This document shows, in pieces, positions 40,943 to 42,473 of a DNA stretch of 42,473 nt. Numbering within the stretch: the first letter of the stretch is position 1; every line of letters starts with the position of its first letter. A program made the translations under genes and the position numbers. Source of the DNA: Thermocrispum municipale DSM 44069 (GTDB lineage: Bacteria > Actinomycetota > Actinomycetes > Mycobacteriales > Pseudonocardiaceae); the NCBI RefSeq assembly GCF_000427825.1, contig NZ_ATYT01000003.1, positions 194,013-236,485 of the forward strand, written 5' to 3'. Under the pieces are notes generated by a model, which was given only the letters and a program-made list of their open reading frames with translations, was not told the origin of the DNA and did not search any database.

Positions 40943-41107
40943 ACTCTTCGGCCTTTCCCGCATGTCAACATTTCACATGTCGGGAGGATCAACTCGTTTG
41001 TTGCTGACCGTGGCGGAGATCACCCTCGATAATTTTGATCATTTTTGGCATTGGGCGACGTGTAACCAAGACACGAATGCCGCCGAAAAATCGCGGAAAA
41101 GGGGTTC

Positions 41108-41535
41108 ATGATGTCACGCAAGATCATATTCGTGGCCGCGCTCGCAGTCGACATCGTTGGCCTGACGGCCTGCGCCGACGCGGAACCGGCTGAGAAGAAC
41201 ACGCCGACGAAGACCGCCACACGCACGAGCGAGAAATCGGAGCCGGCGGCGGGGAGGCCTACATCCCGGACATGTCGGACGACGAGTCGCCGGAGGATTC
41301 GGATCTGCCGCCCGACGAGCTGTTCCTGCAGCTGCTGCGTGAGCGCGGCATGGAGATCGAAGACTGGGAGGAAGAAACGACCATCGAGTTCGGCAAGCTC
41401 GCGTGCGAGTGGCTCGAGGAGGGCTTGTTGCTGGGCGACGTAGCCGCCCGCTACGAGGAATCATTCCGGGACGAGGACGCGATGTCCGTTGTCACAGTGG
41501 GGGCCGCAGTGTTCTGCCCTGAAAACGTGCGCTGA
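41108..41535 (+). pseudogene. DUF732-like lipoprotein, frameshifted
   Basis: The first frame gives a lipoprotein signal, MMSRKIIFVAALAVDIVGLTAC, and a Thr/Glu-rich linker. After a run of four G near 41254 the coding continues in another frame: EAYIPDMSDDESPEDSDLPP, then ELFLQLLRERGMEIEDW, GKLACEWLEEGLLLGDVAARY and VVTVGAAVFCPENVR. The two cysteines and the Leu-rich helix spacing match DUF732-type secreted proteins of actinobacteria. One extra G would join the two parts into a protein of about 142 residues. So it is a recent pseudogene or a sequence error. Function of the family is unknown. Confidence 0.7.
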
Positions 41536-41605
41536 GCGTAGCCCACAGCAGCCCAGGGACAGCGCACTGGCCTCCGCAGGTCACGAGGCCGCCAGACCAC
41601 TACCT

Positions 41606-41641
41606 GATCAGGCAGTAGCCTGAGTTGGATCAGGCGTAGCC
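41606..41641. repeat. Short direct repeat after the DUF732-like gene
   Basis: GATCAGGCAGTAGCC at 41606-41620 recurs as GATCAGGCGTAGCC at 41628-41641, one base shorter. CCTGATCAGG at 41603-41612 is also a palindrome. Meaning unknown. Confidence 0.4.
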
Positions 41642-41652
41642 CTAGACATGAG

Positions 41653-41684
41653 GCCCCTCTCCCCGCGCGCAGGGAGAGGGGCCC
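41653..41684 (-). terminator. Hairpin after the DUF397 gene
   Basis: GGCCCCTCTCCC (41653-41664) pairs perfectly over 12 bases with GGGAGAGGGGCC (41673-41684). It lies 19 bases beyond the DUF397 stop on the minus strand and also faces the DUF732-like gene, so it may serve both. Confidence 0.8.
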
Positions 41685-41703
41685 AGGCCACTGTGTCGAC
41701 CGT

Positions 41704-41898
41704 TCAGGTCAGGTCGTCGAACTCGCCCGCCTTGACCCCCTGCACGAAGGCCGCGATCTCGGCCTTGGTGAAGGCCAGGCGAGGCCCGTCGGGGTCCTTC
41801 GAGTCGCGCATGAGGATGTGACCATCCTCGGCCTTGCGCAGCTCGACGCAGTCGGAGTCCGGGCCGCTGAAGCTAGACTTGCGCCACTCGCTGCTCAT
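41704..41898 (-). CDS. DUF397 domain protein
   Basis: A 64-residue protein typical of DUF397: EWRKSSFSGPDSDCVELRKAEDG at the N-terminus, then ILMRDSKDPDGPRLAFTKAEIAAFVQGVKAGEF. In actinomycetes such genes sit next to Scr1/XRE-type regulators with DUF5753 and work as partner or anti-regulator, as known for BldB/WhiJ-type systems. Here the start overlaps the end of that regulator by 26 bases, so the two are coupled. Confidence 0.93.
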   Translation of the reverse strand: MSSEWRKSSFSGPDSDCVELRKAEDGHILMRDSKDPDGPRLAFTKAEIAAFVQGVKAGEFDDLT

Positions 41899-42473
41899 CT
41901 GCTGATCCTTCCACTTCTTCCTTGAGCCGCTCGATCAAACGCATCGATTCTGTCTCACCGAGTGCGACAGCATTCAGCTGGGACAGCACCCCGAGATAGA
42001 TGCCCGTATGTTCTTCGGTGTCGAGAAACACGGTGCCGCGCAAGTTCTCGACATCCACGACTGGTTGCCACTCGTCGAACTCCAGCACGCTGAAGGGGCC
42101 GAGCAATGCGCCTCGCGCATCTGCTTCGGGGAGCACGACCCGCAGGGTGATGTTGTCCTGTTGCCCGATGTTGCGGAGCGCCGCGAGTTGGCGAGCCAGT
42201 ATCTCCCTACTGCCGACCGTTGCTTTGAGCGCGGTCAGCCCAAGGAAAACCCGATATTCCACATCGCCTTTCAAGATCTGCTGGCGACGTACTCGAACCG
42301 TCAGCCGGGCCTCGACACTCGCCGCATCGAGATTCGGATCGAACTGAATGGCGGCGCGAGCATAATCCATCGTCTGCAGCAAGCCGGGGATCAGCATCGG
42401 AGCCCATTGTGTGATCTTCTGGGCATCGTTCTCGTAGTCCGCAAGGGCTCCCATCGTCTTCGTGACACCCGCG
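41873..42473 (-). CDS. Scr1/XRE-type regulator with DUF5753 domain (partial, runs off the right edge)
   Basis: The C-terminal 200 residues of a regulator are present. The stretch YENDAQKITQWAPMLIPGLLQTMDYARAAI, the RLTVRVRRQQIL segment, VGSREILARQLAALRN, NITLRVVLP and the closing acidic helix are all DUF5753/Scr1-type. The N-terminal helix-turn-helix lies outside the window. These regulators govern development and antibiotic genes in streptomycetes and pair with DUF397 proteins; the partner follows directly with a 26-base overlap. The frame is open to the last base. Confidence 0.9.
   Translation of the reverse strand, partial: AGVTKTMGALADYENDAQKITQWAPMLIPGLLQTMDYARAAIQFDPNLDAASVEARLTVRVRRQQILKGDVEYRVFLGLTALKATVGSREILARQLAALRNIGQQDNITLRVVLPEADARGALLGPFSVLEFDEWQPVVDVENLRGTVFLDTEEHTGIYLGVLSQLNAVALGETESMRLIERLKEEVEGSADEQRVAQV

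Noticed and set aside
1-42473. CRISPR arrays, insertion sequences or phage structural genes
   Set aside because: No regularly spaced identical repeats of CRISPR form, no transposase and no phage proteins were found; the 44-base array has no unique spacers.

Overview
The window is high-GC actinobacterial DNA. GTG starts, strong GGAGG-type ribosome sites, an SsgB-like sporulation/septation protein, ESX-type secreted proteins, a DUF397/Scr1-type regulator pair and coproporphyrin-dependent haem genes together suggest a sporulating member of the Pseudonocardiales (Saccharopolyspora/Amycolatopsis type). The genus is an inference.

Left part (1-18.8 kb) is mostly core. A gene start leaves the left edge, followed by a DUF3000 gene divergent from hemE-hemY-hemQ, the last three steps of the coproporphyrin haem route. 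A minus-strand run follows: a RibD_C-type reductase, a TAP-like lipoprotein whose catalytic serine is missing, a membrane metallophosphoesterase, a membrane Ser/Thr kinase, a small membrane protein and msrB. Then come zapE, a PAP2 phosphatase, ornithine aminotransferase, an S9 peptidase, and an overlapping operon of a GT87 mannosyltransferase with two CrcB/Fluc fluoride channel subunits.

Middle part (18.85-30.9 kb) is a catabolic island and the most interesting section. It holds a zinc alcohol dehydrogenase, an aldehyde dehydrogenase, an AcoR-like regulator, an HSL-family esterase/lactonase, a cyclohexanone-monooxygenase-type Baeyer-Villiger enzyme, a LysR regulator, an acyl-CoA dehydrogenase, a CaiB-type CoA transferase and a PcaF-type thiolase. 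Read in chemical order this could take a cyclic ketone through lactone, hydroxy acid, oxo acid and dicarboxylate to acetyl-CoA plus succinyl-CoA. The same palindrome (GTGTKCC-N5-GGAACAC) lies midway between the divergent dehydrogenases and, as a full copy plus a weaker one, upstream of the esterase-BVMO operon, so the separated units look like one regulon. The AcoR-like protein between them is the natural candidate regulator. It lacks the sigma-54 contact loop.

Right part (31-42.5 kb) holds secreted glycan hydrolases (a GH92 alpha-mannosidase and a GH20 hexosaminidase with a DasR-like operator), an ESX-type substrate pair, a divergent polytopic membrane protein, tRNA-Val(CAC), ssgB and a tRNA-Gly/Cys/Val cluster. 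Beyond the tRNAs lies decayed accessory DNA: an excisionase remnant, a truncated lipoprotein and a frameshifted DUF732-like lipoprotein. The window ends in the DUF397/Scr1 pair. Three small genes between 38.8 and 41.5 kb are each restored by a single-base change, which means real decay or a stretch of poor sequence. Two convergent gaps (4.7-5.1 kb and 30.9-31.2 kb) carry repeat arrays, the second a clear tandem array of about 44 bp.
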